Part shown: positions 26,642 through 35,345 of the stretch, piece after piece
Position numbering within the stretch: the first letter of the stretch is position 1
Layout: each line of letters begins with the position of its first letter
Program-made: the position numbers and the translations under genes
Notes under the pieces: model-generated
The model's input: the letters and a program-made list of their open reading frames with translations, nothing else
The model's database searches: none
Told to the model about the DNA's origin: nothing
Source: Pandoraea anapnoica
GTDB lineage: Bacteria > Pseudomonadota > Gammaproteobacteria > Burkholderiales > Burkholderiaceae
DNA length: 64,000 nt
NCBI RefSeq assembly: GCF_902459765.1
Contig: NZ_CABPSP010000003.1
Span: forward strand, 310,001-374,000
Direction: 5' to 3'

Positions 26642-27260
26642 GAAAACGACTCCCACCCGCCGCAGTTGCCAATGCGCAGTGCGTCGGGCACGTATCACTC
26701 GAGTTATCCAACACGCGAGGTTCGAGCCGGGAGTGGAAGAATTGCCGGGGGGTCCGGGCGATGAGGCCGACGGACGCTATGGCGCCAGGAATACGTTTTC
26801 GCGCTCACCCGAATCCGCCGGGCCACCGGAAAACACCGGCTCGGCGCGGATCACTTCGGGCTTGCAGTCCATACCAATAGAAACTGGACGAGAAACTTCA
26901 TCAGCGTTTTCTCGGGGCGCCTGCCGACACTTATTCTTCTTGTGACGGCGCCTCACTTCGACTTTTTGCGCGAACGATATTCACAAAGCGATCAGCTCGG
27001 ACAATGGAGTCCGGGCTCATCGCCAAAAAATTCTATAACCACCAACTCTATCCGCGTCACGCGCGCTCGACCGAAGCGGCCTATGGGCCCACTTCCTGCC
27101 GTCGCTGCGTGACGTGCGTGCGCTCGCTGCTCCAGGGTCACCGGACGAGCAGCCTGCCCGGGGTGCAAGTAAAATACCGTTTTGGGGTATGCACCGACAG
27201 AGGTGGGGATTTGGCATGATTCCCGCTACCGCCATCTCTGTCGGACAAATTATATTCATA
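26642..27260. promoter_or_regulatory. Long divergent rne/rluC upstream region
   Basis: No gene is visible. On the minus strand TATAGA (near 27031-27036) is a candidate rne -10, which would give a leader of roughly 380 bases; E. coli rne also has a long leader used for autoregulation. On the plus side nested dyads occur near rluC: GGTGCA/TGCACC with TACC/GGTA inside (27162-27195), and a 13-bp stem at 27194-27244. Confidence 0.5.
27194..27244 (+). promoter_or_regulatory. 13-bp stem-loop in the rluC leader
   Basis: CCGACAGAGGTGG pairs with CCATCTCTGTCGG (one G-U) around a 25-base loop, ending 16 bases before the rluC ATG. The purine-rich AGAGGTGGGG that could act as a ribosome site lies in the 5' arm. 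Confidence 0.5.
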
Positions 27261-28265
27261 ATGAATGAGTTAGGCAAAAGTCGGCAGAAAATGGTTGCGC
27301 CGGCGTCCGCGCCGCAGGTTCGTCTCGTCGAGGTTGACGATGGTTCGGCCGGTCAGCGTATCGATAATTTCCTGTTGCGTGAGTGCAAAGGGGTACCGAA
27401 AAGCCACGTCTATCGCATTCTGCGTAGCGGGGAAGTCCGCGTAAATAAAGGGCGAGTAGACGCAGCCTATCGACTTGTCATAGGCGATATCGTCCGCATT
27501 CCGCCGGTCCGGATGGCCACGCCAGACCCCGAGGCCAAGGCCCATGTGCCGGCCGCCACCTTCCCGATCTTGTTCGAAGACGACTACCTCATGGCCATCG
27601 ATAAGCCGGCCGGTGTGGCCGTGCACGGTGGTAGCGGGGTGTCTTTCGGGGTGATCGAGCAATTGCGTCAGGCGCTGCCGCAACTCAAGTTCCTCGAGCT
27701 GGTGCATCGACTCGATCGTGAGACGTCCGGCATTCTGTTGCTCGCGAAAAAGCGTGCGGCGCTGGTCGGCATGCACGAGCAGATCCGTCACAACCGGATG
27801 GACAAGCGCTATCTCGCCTGCGTCACGGGCGAATGGCGCGACCCCAAACGTGCGGTCAAGGCACCGCTATATAAATATGTCACCGCTGAGGGCGAACGCC
27901 GGGTGCGGGTGCAGGAAGACGGGCAGGCGTCGCACACCGTATTTCGCATGGTGGAATCTTATCCGCCTTATGCGTTGCTCGAAGCGGAACTGAAAACAGG
28001 GCGCACCCATCAGATCCGGGTTCATCTGGCGCATTGCGGTACGCCCATCGTTGGCGACGACAAATATGGGGACTTCACGCTGAACAAGAATCTGGCGCGG
28101 CCCGGCGTTCGCCCCGGTATCAAGCGGATGTTCCTGCACGCTTACCGGCTGAAGTTCACGCACCCCGTGCTGGACACGCCGATTGCGTTGGAAGCGGCGT
28201 TGCCGCCAGAATGTGAGCAATTCCTGAATCAACTTCGAACCACCACCGCTGATGCCAAGCTCTGA
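27261..28265 (+). CDS. rluC: 23S rRNA pseudouridine synthase RluC
   Basis: A 334-residue pseudouridine synthase of the RluA/RluC/RluD group. An N-terminal S4 RNA-binding domain (QRIDNFLLRECKGVPKSHVYRILRSGEVRVN) precedes the catalytic domain with the active-site aspartate in HRLDRETSGILLLAKK and the conserved LKTGRTHQIRVHLA. RluC modifies three uridines of 23S rRNA near the peptidyl-transferase centre. The ATG at 27261 (MNELGKSRQK) fits family length but has no ribosome site; an ATG at 27216 has a better one. It diverges from rne and overlaps the next gene by 14 bases. Confidence 0.94.
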   Translation: MNELGKSRQKMVAPASAPQVRLVEVDDGSAGQRIDNFLLRECKGVPKSHVYRILRSGEVRVNKGRVDAAYRLVIGDIVRIPPVRMATPDPEAKAHVPAATFPILFEDDYLMAIDKPAGVAVHGGSGVSFGVIEQLRQALPQLKFLELVHRLDRETSGILLLAKKRAALVGMHEQIRHNRMDKRYLACVTGEWRDPKRAVKAPLYKYVTAEGERRVRVQEDGQASHTVFRMVESYPPYALLEAELKTGRTHQIRVHLAHCGTPIVGDDKYGDFTLNKNLARPGVRPGIKRMFLHAYRLKFTHPVLDTPIALEAALPPECEQFLNQLRTTTADAKL

Positions 28266-28914
28266 ATTTGACCTGGTCGTGTTCGACTGGGATGGGACGT
28301 TGATGGACTCGACCCCCACGATTACCCGCTGCATTCAGGCGGCTTGCCGGGATCTCGGTCTGCCGGTGCCGACGGACGAGCTGGCCAGTCACGTCATCGG
28401 CCTCGGTTTGCGTGACGCGCTGCAAATGGCCGTCCCATCGCTCGATCCTTCGCACTATCCGCGCCTGTCGGAACGCTATCGTTTTCACTATTTGATAGGC
28501 GATAAGGAGACGGTTCTGTTCCCTGGCGTTCGCGAACTGCTCGACGAATTGCGCTCGCGTGGCCGTTTCCTCGCCGTGGCGACGGGAAAATCACGGGTTG
28601 GACTAAACCGGGCGCTCGAATCCGCCGGTCTGATGCGGATGTTTGACGCGACCCGTTGCGCCGATGAGACATTCTCGAAGCCGCACCCGGCCATGTTGCA
28701 AGAACTGACGCGCGAACTCGGTCAGGATCTGCGTCGTACGGTCATGATCGGCGACACCACGCACGATTTGCAGATGGCACGCAGCGCCGGTGCGGCGGGC
28801 GTGGGCGTGGCCTACGGCGGCGCGCATCCGCGCGATCAACTGGTCGCGCTTGATCCCGCATACTGTGCAGGCAGCGTCGCCGAGCTGCGCGACTGGTTGC
28901 TGGAGCGCGTGTGA
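28252..28914 (+). CDS. HAD-superfamily phosphatase (phosphoglycolate phosphatase-like)
   Basis: A 220-residue HAD subfamily IA hydrolase. Motif I is VVFDWDGTLMDS (nucleophile aspartate near residue 11), motif II is the serine/threonine in AVATGKS, motif III is the lysine in SKPHP, and motif IV is MIGDTTHDLQMA. It resembles the Gph-like proteins beside rluC in many Burkholderiales. Substrate is unknown; phosphoglycolate is possible. The start overlaps the rluC end and its stop overlaps the next gene by four bases, so rluC, this gene and the Rieske gene form a coupled operon. Confidence 0.9.
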   Translation: MPSSEFDLVVFDWDGTLMDSTPTITRCIQAACRDLGLPVPTDELASHVIGLGLRDALQMAVPSLDPSHYPRLSERYRFHYLIGDKETVLFPGVRELLDELRSRGRFLAVATGKSRVGLNRALESAGLMRMFDATRCADETFSKPHPAMLQELTRELGQDLRRTVMIGDTTHDLQMARSAGAAGVGVAYGGAHPRDQLVALDPAYCAGSVAELRDWLLERV

Positions 28915-29324
28915 GCGACGCCGCACTCCCGCTGCCGATTTGTCCGGGCAATGCGCTGGAAGATGGTGGACTCGGGGTTCGCTTCGAGGTGCTCGTCGGC
29001 GGTCGGCCGACGCCAGCTTTCGTGATTCGTTACGACGGCCGCGTTTACGGCTATCTCAATCAGTGCGCCCATGTGCCGATGGAGATGGACTGGTCCGAGG
29101 GGCAGTTCTTCGAGACGGGCGGCTTATACTTGATGTGCGCAACGCATGGTGCGACTTACGAGCCCGATACCGGGCTTTGCGTTGGCGGGCCGTGCCGTGG
29201 CGGGGCATTGCAGCCGGTGCGCGTTGAGGAACAGCCTGCTGCGTCGGGCGAGCCGGGCGCGCCGACGACCGTCGTCTGGTGGCCGGAGGCCGGAATCGAG
29301 GCGCTTGAAACGTCAACGTCCTGA
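28911..29324 (+). CDS. Rieske [2Fe-2S] protein
   Basis: A 137-residue small Rieske ferredoxin-like protein starting with GTG inside the GTGA overlap of the phosphatase stop. The cluster ligands are C-A-H in NQCAHVPMEMDW and C-A-T-H in LMCATHGATYEP, at normal spacing. No membrane segment or partner oxygenase is encoded nearby. It could transfer electrons to an unlinked enzyme; the partner cannot be named from here. Confidence 0.9.
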   Translation: MSDAALPLPICPGNALEDGGLGVRFEVLVGGRPTPAFVIRYDGRVYGYLNQCAHVPMEMDWSEGQFFETGGLYLMCATHGATYEPDTGLCVGGPCRGGALQPVRVEEQPAASGEPGAPTTVVWWPEAGIEALETSTS

Positions 29325-29424
29325 CAAAACTTCCGCATCGGGTGCTAAGTTGCCTCAAACATTGCTGAGCGGTCCAATGTCTGTCTCGCCTGTCTCGTCT
29401 TTCACTCAAGTCTCTGGATAACGT

Positions 29425-30477
29425 ATGGCCGACTCCCTGCCGCCCGATTCGCCGCGCTCCGAACCCGGTTTCACGCCACCTGGCGGGCGTTCGCCACAGG
29501 CGTCCGGTGCGGGTCGCGACCCCCATGAGGTCAAGCCCTGGGAGCGCGAAATGCTGGAAAAGGTCTTGATGGCTGGCATTCGCGAGCAACGTGCCGCGCG
29601 ACGCTGGAAGATATTCTTCCGTCTGCTGATCCTGGCGATCATCGCCTTTGCAGTGTGGTCGATCTTCGATTTCGACGGTGGAAGCACAACATCTGTCGGG
29701 TCGACCGCAGGTAAGCACACTGCGCTGGTCACGCTGAACGGCGAGATTTCAGCGGACGGTCAGGCGAGCGCGCAGAAGATCAACGCGGCGCTGGAATCGG
29801 CGTTCGAAGACAAATCGGCTGCGGGCGTGATCCTGCGCATCAACAGCCCGGGCGGCAGCCCGGTCCAGGCGGGCATGATCTACGACGACATAGCCCGTTT
29901 GCGTGCGAAATACCCGAAGAAGCCGATTTATGTCGTGGTCGAGGAGATGTGCGCCTCCGGCGGCTATTACGTGGCGGCCGCCGCCGACAAGATATACGTC
30001 GATAAGGCGAGCATCGTCGGCTCCATTGGCGTGCTGATGGACGGCTTCGGCTTCACCGGGTTGATGGACAAACTGGGCGTGGAGCGCCGTCTGTTGACTG
30101 CGGGCCGCAACAAGGGCTTCCTCGACCCGTTCTCGCCGCAGACCGATCAGCAGAAGACGTACGCGCTGGACATGCTCGAGCAAGTTCACCAGCAGTTCAT
30201 CACGGCAGTCAAAAAGGGCCGTGGCGACCGTCTGAAGGATGATCCGGATCTGTTCAGTGGCCTGTTCTGGACTGGGCAGCGCTCCGTCGAGCTGGGGCTG
30301 GCCGACGGCCTCGGCACGGTCGACACTGTGGCGCGTGACGTTCTGAAGGCGCCCGATCTGGTCGACTACACCGTCAAGGAAAACCTGCCCGAACGGATGG
30401 CGCGGCGCTTTGGTGCGGCAGTGGGCGCGGCGGCGATGAAGACGATGCTCATGGGCACCGCGCTGACGATGAAGTAA
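29425..30477 (+). CDS. sppA: S49-family signal peptide peptidase (SppA-like)
   Basis: A 350-residue membrane-anchored serine protease. A proline-rich cytoplasmic stretch is followed by one membrane helix (about residues 62-82, FFRLLILAIIAFAVWSIF). The S49 core carries RINSPGGSPVQAG, the catalytic serine in EEMCASGGYYVAAAADKI and the catalytic lysine region KASIVGSIGVLMDGFG. It is a single-domain SppA, half the length of E. coli SppA. It degrades cleaved signal peptides or membrane-protein fragments. It lies 100 bases after the Rieske gene and is closed by a strong terminator. Confidence 0.92.
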   Translation: MADSLPPDSPRSEPGFTPPGGRSPQASGAGRDPHEVKPWEREMLEKVLMAGIREQRAARRWKIFFRLLILAIIAFAVWSIFDFDGGSTTSVGSTAGKHTALVTLNGEISADGQASAQKINAALESAFEDKSAAGVILRINSPGGSPVQAGMIYDDIARLRAKYPKKPIYVVVEEMCASGGYYVAAAADKIYVDKASIVGSIGVLMDGFGFTGLMDKLGVERRLLTAGRNKGFLDPFSPQTDQQKTYALDMLEQVHQQFITAVKKGRGDRLKDDPDLFSGLFWTGQRSVELGLADGLGTVDTVARDVLKAPDLVDYTVKENLPERMARRFGAAVGAAAMKTMLMGTALTMK

Positions 30478-30524
30478 CCGTTACGCTGCGTCGTCCATCG
30501 ACAGACGGCGCAATGGTAAGAGCG

Positions 30525-30564
30525 AAAAAACCCCACGGAAGCCGAACTTCCGTGGGGTTTTCTC
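30525..30564. terminator. Bidirectional terminator between sppA and the RsmI-like gene
   Basis: An 11-bp stem (CCCCACGGAAG and its complement, loop CCGAA) is flanked by six A and four T, serving both converging genes. Confidence 0.92.
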
Positions 30565-30576
30565 ATTTGTGTCCCG

Positions 30577-31293
30577 TTATTGCGCCAAAAACAGGAAAAT
30601 CGCAGGCCGTTTATGCAGGTCGACGCTGGCGTGCGGCCATCCCTTGACTCGGTGCGTCACGATTTGCTCCGCATCCTGCGTGACATCGACGGCCACGCAA
30701 AGCAATGTGGAGGCGTCGCAGCTTTGCAGCAGGGCGTCGAGCATCGCTTTGTTTCGGTAGGGCGTCTCGATGAAGATTTGCGTCTGTTTTTCCTTGCGTG
30801 AGCGTTGTTCCAGCTCGCGCAGGCGCTTGGTGCGCTCGCCCGCATCCGTCGACAAATAGCCATGAAAAGAGAAGCTTTGGCCGTTAAGTCCGCTGGCCAT
30901 CAGGGCGAGAAGAATCGAGCTAGGGCCGACGAACGGCACTACCCGCACGCCTTTTTCATGCGCGCGACGTACCAGCAGCGCCCCCGGATCGGCAACGGCC
31001 GGGCAGCCAGCTTCCGACACGAGGCCGCCATCTGCGCCTGCCAGAATCGGTGCGAGCAGGGCATCGATGGCAGCCTCTGGCGTATTGACGTTCAGTTCGC
31101 GGATGTCGATTTCCTGAATCGGCGTGCTGACGCCCACCAGTTTCAGGAAGGCGCGCGTGCTCTTGGCCTGTTCGCCGACGAAGTATTTCAGTCCGGCGGT
31201 CACTGTGCGAACCTCTTCGGGCAACACGGACGGCAGCCCGCCTCGGGTGCTCGTGCCGAGCGTGTTGGGAATCAGATACAGGGTGCCGCTCAT
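30577..31293 (-). CDS. RsmI-like SAM-dependent methyltransferase
   Basis: A 238-residue tetrapyrrole-methylase-fold protein. The opening GTLYLIPNTLG, the glycine-rich GGLVSEAGCPAVADPGALLVRRAHEKG and VVPFVGPSSILLALMASGLNGQSFSFHGYL match the RsmI family, which 2'-O-methylates C1402 of 16S rRNA. Its N-terminus (IPNTLGTS rather than VATPIGN) marks it as the YraL-like paralogue group, so the exact target is uncertain. Its ATG overlaps the TGA of maf by four bases. Confidence 0.85.
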   Translation of the reverse strand: MSGTLYLIPNTLGTSTRGGLPSVLPEEVRTVTAGLKYFVGEQAKSTRAFLKLVGVSTPIQEIDIRELNVNTPEAAIDALLAPILAGADGGLVSEAGCPAVADPGALLVRRAHEKGVRVVPFVGPSSILLALMASGLNGQSFSFHGYLSTDAGERTKRLRELEQRSRKEKQTQIFIETPYRNKAMLDALLQSCDASTLLCVAVDVTQDAEQIVTHRVKGWPHASVDLHKRPAIFLFLAQ

Positions 31294-31916
31294 GCTGTGC
31301 TCCCTTGTTGTGCCACGCCGGGCCCGGGCAGGGCGACACCGGCATTCATCAGCATGGTCGTGAGCGCAATCAACGGGAGGCCGATGAGTGCGGTCGGGTC
31401 GTCGTTTTCGATGGTTTCTAGCAGCATGATGCCGAGGCCTTCAGATTTGGCGCTGCCTGCGCAGTCATAAGGCGTTTCTGCGTGAAGGTAGGCCGCCAGC
31501 ACGTTATCGGGCAGATCGCGGAACTTCACCCGCGTTACAACGTCTTTGGCTTGACTCTCGGCGTTGCGGGCGTCGTAGACGCACAGGGCGGAGTGAAACT
31601 CGACCACCTTGCCGCGCATGTCGCGCAGTTGCGCCATGGCGTTCTCGAAGTTGCCGGGTTTGCCGATCTGACGGCCTTCGAAGGTCGCGACCTGATCGGA
31701 GCCGATAATGACGGCGCCCGGGTGGCGGGCAGCGACGGCCTGCGCCTTCTGGCGGGCCAGCCGTAGCGAGGTGTCGTGCGGTGTTTCGCCAGAGACGGGC
31801 GTCTCGTCGATGTCCGGGACGTCGACAGAGAAAGGCAGGTGCAGGCGCTCGAGCAGTTCGCGGCGATAGCGCGATCCGGAGGCCAGGATCAGCGATGGCA
31901 GGGGCTGTGCGGTCAT
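31290..31916 (-). CDS. maf: Maf-like nucleoside triphosphate pyrophosphatase (YceF type)
   Basis: A 208-residue Maf protein, which hydrolyses non-canonical nucleotides; the YceF branch prefers 7-methyl-GTP. Motifs are ILASGSRYRRELLERL at the N-terminus, VDIDETP-like PDIDETPVSGETP, the catalytic region GSDQVATFEGRQIGKP and YDCAGSAKSEGLG near the end. It diverges from yceD, as in many proteobacteria where yceF and yceD are neighbours, and is coupled to the RsmI-like gene. Confidence 0.93.
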   Translation of the reverse strand: MTAQPLPSLILASGSRYRRELLERLHLPFSVDVPDIDETPVSGETPHDTSLRLARQKAQAVAARHPGAVIIGSDQVATFEGRQIGKPGNFENAMAQLRDMRGKVVEFHSALCVYDARNAESQAKDVVTRVKFRDLPDNVLAAYLHAETPYDCAGSAKSEGLGIMLLETIENDDPTALIGLPLIALTTMLMNAGVALPGPGVAQQGSTA

Positions 31917-32092
31917 CGGGTTTAAGTGTTTGACGAGAAACGAAAAACTATTTAGAATTCACGGCTTTTGCAATCTGGCGCTCGGTCTCGCCAGCCTGCG
32001 CGGCACCGGTTCAAGCGCCTAAAAGTGGCGTCGAATCAGGGCGCTGCGGGTGGCAGGGGACATGAAATGCGGTCAGATGCGCCAAGGCAAGG

Positions 32093-32695
32093 ATGAGCGT
32101 GATGAACGAATATATCGTCGATCTGTTCGAATTCGCGCGTACCGGCCGGGTGGCGGAAGGTGACGTGCAGCTTGCGGCATTGCCGCGCATGGTAACCGAA
32201 GTGCCAGTCGAAGTCTCGGCATCGGGACGGGCTGAGGGCGTGTTTCACTGGCGTGCGCAAGGGGCAGAGAAGCCTGTGCTGCGCGCGGATGGCAAGCCCA
32301 CCGTGAAGCAGTTTTTGACGCTCACGGTCGAAGGTCCGATGTGGCTCGAATGCCAGCGTTGCCTCACGCCTTACCAGGAGTCGCTCGACTCGGAAACGAC
32401 GTTCGAGATCGTGCCTGACGAAGCCGCTGCGGAAGCGCGTCCTCTCGATGAGGACGAACTCGAGGCGTTGGTCGGCTCCAAACATTTCGATTTGCGCGAG
32501 CTGATCGAAGAAGAATTGCTGTTGGCTTTGCCTATCGTTCCGAAACATGAGGTTTGTCCGAGTGTTCACGATAGTCTGGCCACCGGAAGCGACGGGTTGG
32601 CAGAGCCGGCTCCGGAGCCCGAAGAAGAGGATAAGCCGTCTCCGTTCGCGGCGCTGGCAGCGCTCAAGCGCTCGCCGGACAAGGACGGAAAGTAA
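32093..32695 (+). CDS. yceD: YceD/DUF177 protein, 23S rRNA accumulation protein
   Basis: A 200-residue DUF177 protein. The conserved block VEGPMWLECQRCLTPYQESL holds the CxxC pair and PLDEDELEALVGSKHFDLRELIEEELLLALPIVP is typical. In E. coli YceD affects 23S rRNA accumulation. The C-terminal 35 residues are acidic and probably unstructured. It precedes rpmF by 128 bases, the conserved order in proteobacteria, and starts the long plus-strand block. Confidence 0.92.
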   Translation: MSVMNEYIVDLFEFARTGRVAEGDVQLAALPRMVTEVPVEVSASGRAEGVFHWRAQGAEKPVLRADGKPTVKQFLTLTVEGPMWLECQRCLTPYQESLDSETTFEIVPDEAAAEARPLDEDELEALVGSKHFDLRELIEEELLLALPIVPKHEVCPSVHDSLATGSDGLAEPAPEPEEEDKPSPFAALAALKRSPDKDGK

Positions 32696-32823
32696 TGTGC
32701 GGCCGGATTTCCGGCTCACCAAAGTACATGTTTGCGTTAGTCGCACAGGTCGGGCCGACAGGCCGACACCGTAGGGCGGCGCTCGAACTGTGTTAAAATT
32801 TCGCGATATTTTGAGGAGTTATC

Positions 32824-33003
32824 ATGGCCGTTCAACAGAACAAGAAGTCGCCGTCGAAGCGCGGCATGCACCGTTCGCACGATTTCCTGACCGCACCGTC
32901 GACCGCCGTCGAACCGACGTCGGGTGAGACGCACCTGCGTCACCACATCTCGCCGAACGGTTTCTACCGTGGTCGCAAGGTCATCAAGACCAAGAACGAC
33001 TAA
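32824..33003 (+). CDS. rpmF: 50S ribosomal protein L32
   Basis: A 59-residue ribosomal protein ([20 protein letters not shown] then a [13 protein letters not shown] stretch and [14 protein letters not shown]). The GAGGAG ribosome site lies six bases before the ATG. As in other betaproteobacteria, the zinc cysteines of some L32 forms are absent. A terminator follows, so it can be expressed apart from plsX. Confidence 0.98.
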   Translation: MAVQQNKKSPSKRGMHRSHDFLTAPSTAVEPTSGETHLRHHISPNGFYRGRKVIKTKND

Positions 33004-33060
33004 TTCGGCCCTCAAGGCGATACGCGCCCATCATGGCGCTGTTTGATCGTCCGATGTGGC

Positions 33061-33090
33061 AAAAGCGGCACTCATCCTGCCGCTTTTTTT
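33061..33090 (+). terminator. Intrinsic terminator after rpmF
   Basis: AAAGCGGCA-CTCATCC-TGCCGCTTT followed by further T. It lies between rpmF and plsX and may attenuate transcription into the fab genes. Confidence 0.88.
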
Positions 33091-33121
33091 GTTACCTGTA
33101 CCGCAAGCCAATCACGTCGAC

Positions 33122-34174
33122 ATGACAGTCACCCTGACGATCGATTGTATGGGCGGAGACCACGGCCCATCGGTGACGGTGCCGGCTGCGGTTCGCTTCG
33201 TGCAATCCACCGACGATGTCGAACTTGTGCTGGTCGGGCAGCAGGAGATCATCAACGCGCAGCTCGCGAAGCTGCGTGTGACGGATCACCCGCGCTTGTC
33301 CGTCGTCAATGCGAGTGAAGTCGTCGCCATGGACGACTCGGTCGAGACCGCGCTGCGCAAGAAGAAAGACTCTTCGATGCGCGTGGCGCTCAATCTGGTC
33401 AAGGAAGCGCGCGCGCAGGCCTGCGTGTCCGCCGGGAATACCGGTGCGCTGATGGCCGTCTCGCGTTACGTCCTCAAGACGCTACCCGGAATCGAGCGCC
33501 CGGCGATTGCCACGGTGCTGCCGAACGAGAAGGGTGGCTACACGACGATGCTCGATCTGGGCGCCAACGTCGACTGCGAACCGACTCACCTGCTGCAATT
33601 CGCCGAGATGGGCCACGCGCTTGTCGCGGCGGTCGATGGGAAGGAACGTCCGTCGATCGGCCTGCTCAACATTGGCGAAGAAGTCATCAAAGGCAACGAC
33701 GTCATCAAGCAGGCGGGCGAGCTGCTGCGCGGCTCCACGCTGAATTTCTACGGCAACGTGGAAGGCAACGACATTTATCGAGGTACGACGGATATCGTCG
33801 TCTGCGATGGTTTCGTCGGCAACGTTGCGCTCAAAACTTCCGAAGGCCTGGCACAGATGCTCGGCGACATGATCCGCGAAGAGTTCACCCGCACATGGTG
33901 GACGAAGGTGATTGCCGTCATCGCACTGCCGATTCTCACTCGCTTCAAGAATCGCGTCGACCATCGCCGTTACAACGGTGCTGCGTTGCTCGGGTTGCGT
34001 GCGCTCGTCATCAAGAGCCACGGTTCCGCCGATGCCTACTCGTTTGAATGGGCCATCAAACGCGGCTATGATGCAGTTCGCAACGGTGTGCTTGACCGTC
34101 TGTCGCACGCCATGCAGGAGAATCAGACCCAGCTCCAGGACAACAAGCCGGCGAGCGCCATTCCGGCGCTCTGA
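33122..34174 (+). CDS. plsX: Phosphate acyltransferase PlsX
   Basis: A 350-residue enzyme that makes acyl-phosphate from acyl-ACP for phospholipid synthesis. Signatures are [49 protein letters not shown] and [18 protein letters not shown] start at 33122 (MTVTLTID): a longer reading from 33056 would translate the rpmF terminator hairpin. It is first in the plsX-fabH-fabD-fabG-acpP-fabF series. Confidence 0.97.
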   Translation: MTVTLTIDCMGGDHGPSVTVPAAVRFVQSTDDVELVLVGQQEIINAQLAKLRVTDHPRLSVVNASEVVAMDDSVETALRKKKDSSMRVALNLVKEARAQACVSAGNTGALMAVSRYVLKTLPGIERPAIATVLPNEKGGYTTMLDLGANVDCEPTHLLQFAEMGHALVAAVDGKERPSIGLLNIGEEVIKGNDVIKQAGELLRGSTLNFYGNVEGNDIYRGTTDIVVCDGFVGNVALKTSEGLAQMLGDMIREEFTRTWWTKVIAVIALPILTRFKNRVDHRRYNGAALLGLRALVIKSHGSADAYSFEWAIKRGYDAVRNGVLDRLSHAMQENQTQLQDNKPASAIPAL

Positions 34175-34210
34175 AGCCGGTCCCGCCCCGATGCGCTAAC
34201 CGACTATAAG

Positions 34211-35197
34211 ATGACCCAGTCCGCGATTTATTCCCGTGTCGTCGGCACCGGCAGCTACCTGCCGGCACGACGCGTGACCAATCAGCAGTTGGCAGATGAG
34301 CTTGCCACCCGAGGCATCGAGACGAGCGACGAGTGGATCGTCGCCCGTACCGGCATTCAGGCGCGCCATTTCGCCGCGCCCGACCAGACGAGCAGCGATA
34401 TGGCGGTGGAAGCCGCCAAGCGCGCGCTCGACATGGCGGGGCTGAGCGCCGATCAGATCGACCTGATCATGGTGGCCACGTCCACGCCCGATTTCGTGTT
34501 CCCAAGTACGGCTTGCCTCGTGCAGAACAAGCTGGGTATCACCAACGGTTGTGCCGCGTTCGACATCCAGGCCGTTTGCTCGGGCTTCGCCTATGCGATG
34601 GCGACGGCCGACAACTTCATCCGTTCGGGCGCATACCGCAACGTGCTCGTGATCGGCGCAGAAACGTTCTCGCGCATTCTCGATTTCAACGACCGCACGA
34701 CGTGCGTGCTGTTTGGCGATGGTGCGGGTGCGGTCGTGCTGCAAGCGTCCAGCGAGCCGGGCATTCTTTCGAGCGCGCTGCACGCAGACGGCAGTCACTC
34801 GAACATCCTCTGCGTGCCGGGCAATGTGAGCGGTGGCGCAGTGCAAGGTGAAGCATTCCTTTATATGGATGGTCAGGCGGTGTTCAAGCTGGCCGTCAAG
34901 GTGCTCGAAAAGGTAGCTCACGAGGCCCTCGAAAAGGCTGGGCTGGAAGCGTCGGCGATCGACTGGCTGATTCCGCATCAGGCCAATCTGCGCATCATGA
35001 CGAGTACGGCCCGCAAGCTGGGCGCCGAAGCGAAAATGGTCGTAACCGTCGACCAGCACGGCAATACTTCCGCTGCATCGATTCCGCTCGCACTCGACGT
35101 CGCCGTTCGCGACGGACGTATCAAAGCTGGCCAGAACGTCATGATCGAAGGCGTGGGTGGTGGCTTTACGTGGGGCGCGGTGCTGTTCCGCATGTGA
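34211..35197 (+). CDS. fabH: 3-oxoacyl-ACP synthase III FabH
   Basis: A 328-residue condensing enzyme that starts fatty-acid synthesis from acetyl-CoA and malonyl-ACP. The Cys-His-Asn triad is visible in [21 protein letters not shown] and [13 protein letters not shown]. It follows plsX by 36 bases in the usual order. Confidence 0.98.
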   Translation: MTQSAIYSRVVGTGSYLPARRVTNQQLADELATRGIETSDEWIVARTGIQARHFAAPDQTSSDMAVEAAKRALDMAGLSADQIDLIMVATSTPDFVFPSTACLVQNKLGITNGCAAFDIQAVCSGFAYAMATADNFIRSGAYRNVLVIGAETFSRILDFNDRTTCVLFGDGAGAVVLQASSEPGILSSALHADGSHSNILCVPGNVSGGAVQGEAFLYMDGQAVFKLAVKVLEKVAHEALEKAGLEASAIDWLIPHQANLRIMTSTARKLGAEAKMVVTVDQHGNTSAASIPLALDVAVRDGRIKAGQNVMIEGVGGGFTWGAVLFRM

Positions 35198-35345
35198 GCG
35201 TCCCGGCGTCGGAGCGCCACGCGAACCTGCCGCGGGTTGTGAAGTGCGGTGTAAGCGAAACGCGTGGGAACGCTCTCTTGCGTGTCGCTGCGGCGCGCTA
35301 AGATGCGCCGCCATGTTTCTGAATCTGACTGTAAAACCAGCCGCT

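Noticed and set aside
23465-26764. A 1099-codon open frame on the plus strand opposite rne
   Set aside because: It mirrors rne in register, has composition of a GC-rich antisense shadow (runs of Arg/Gly/His), and no recognisable domain. rne itself is certain.
33056-33121. Extended N-terminus for PlsX
   Set aside because: These codons cover the rpmF terminator hairpin and encode residues not found in PlsX proteins.
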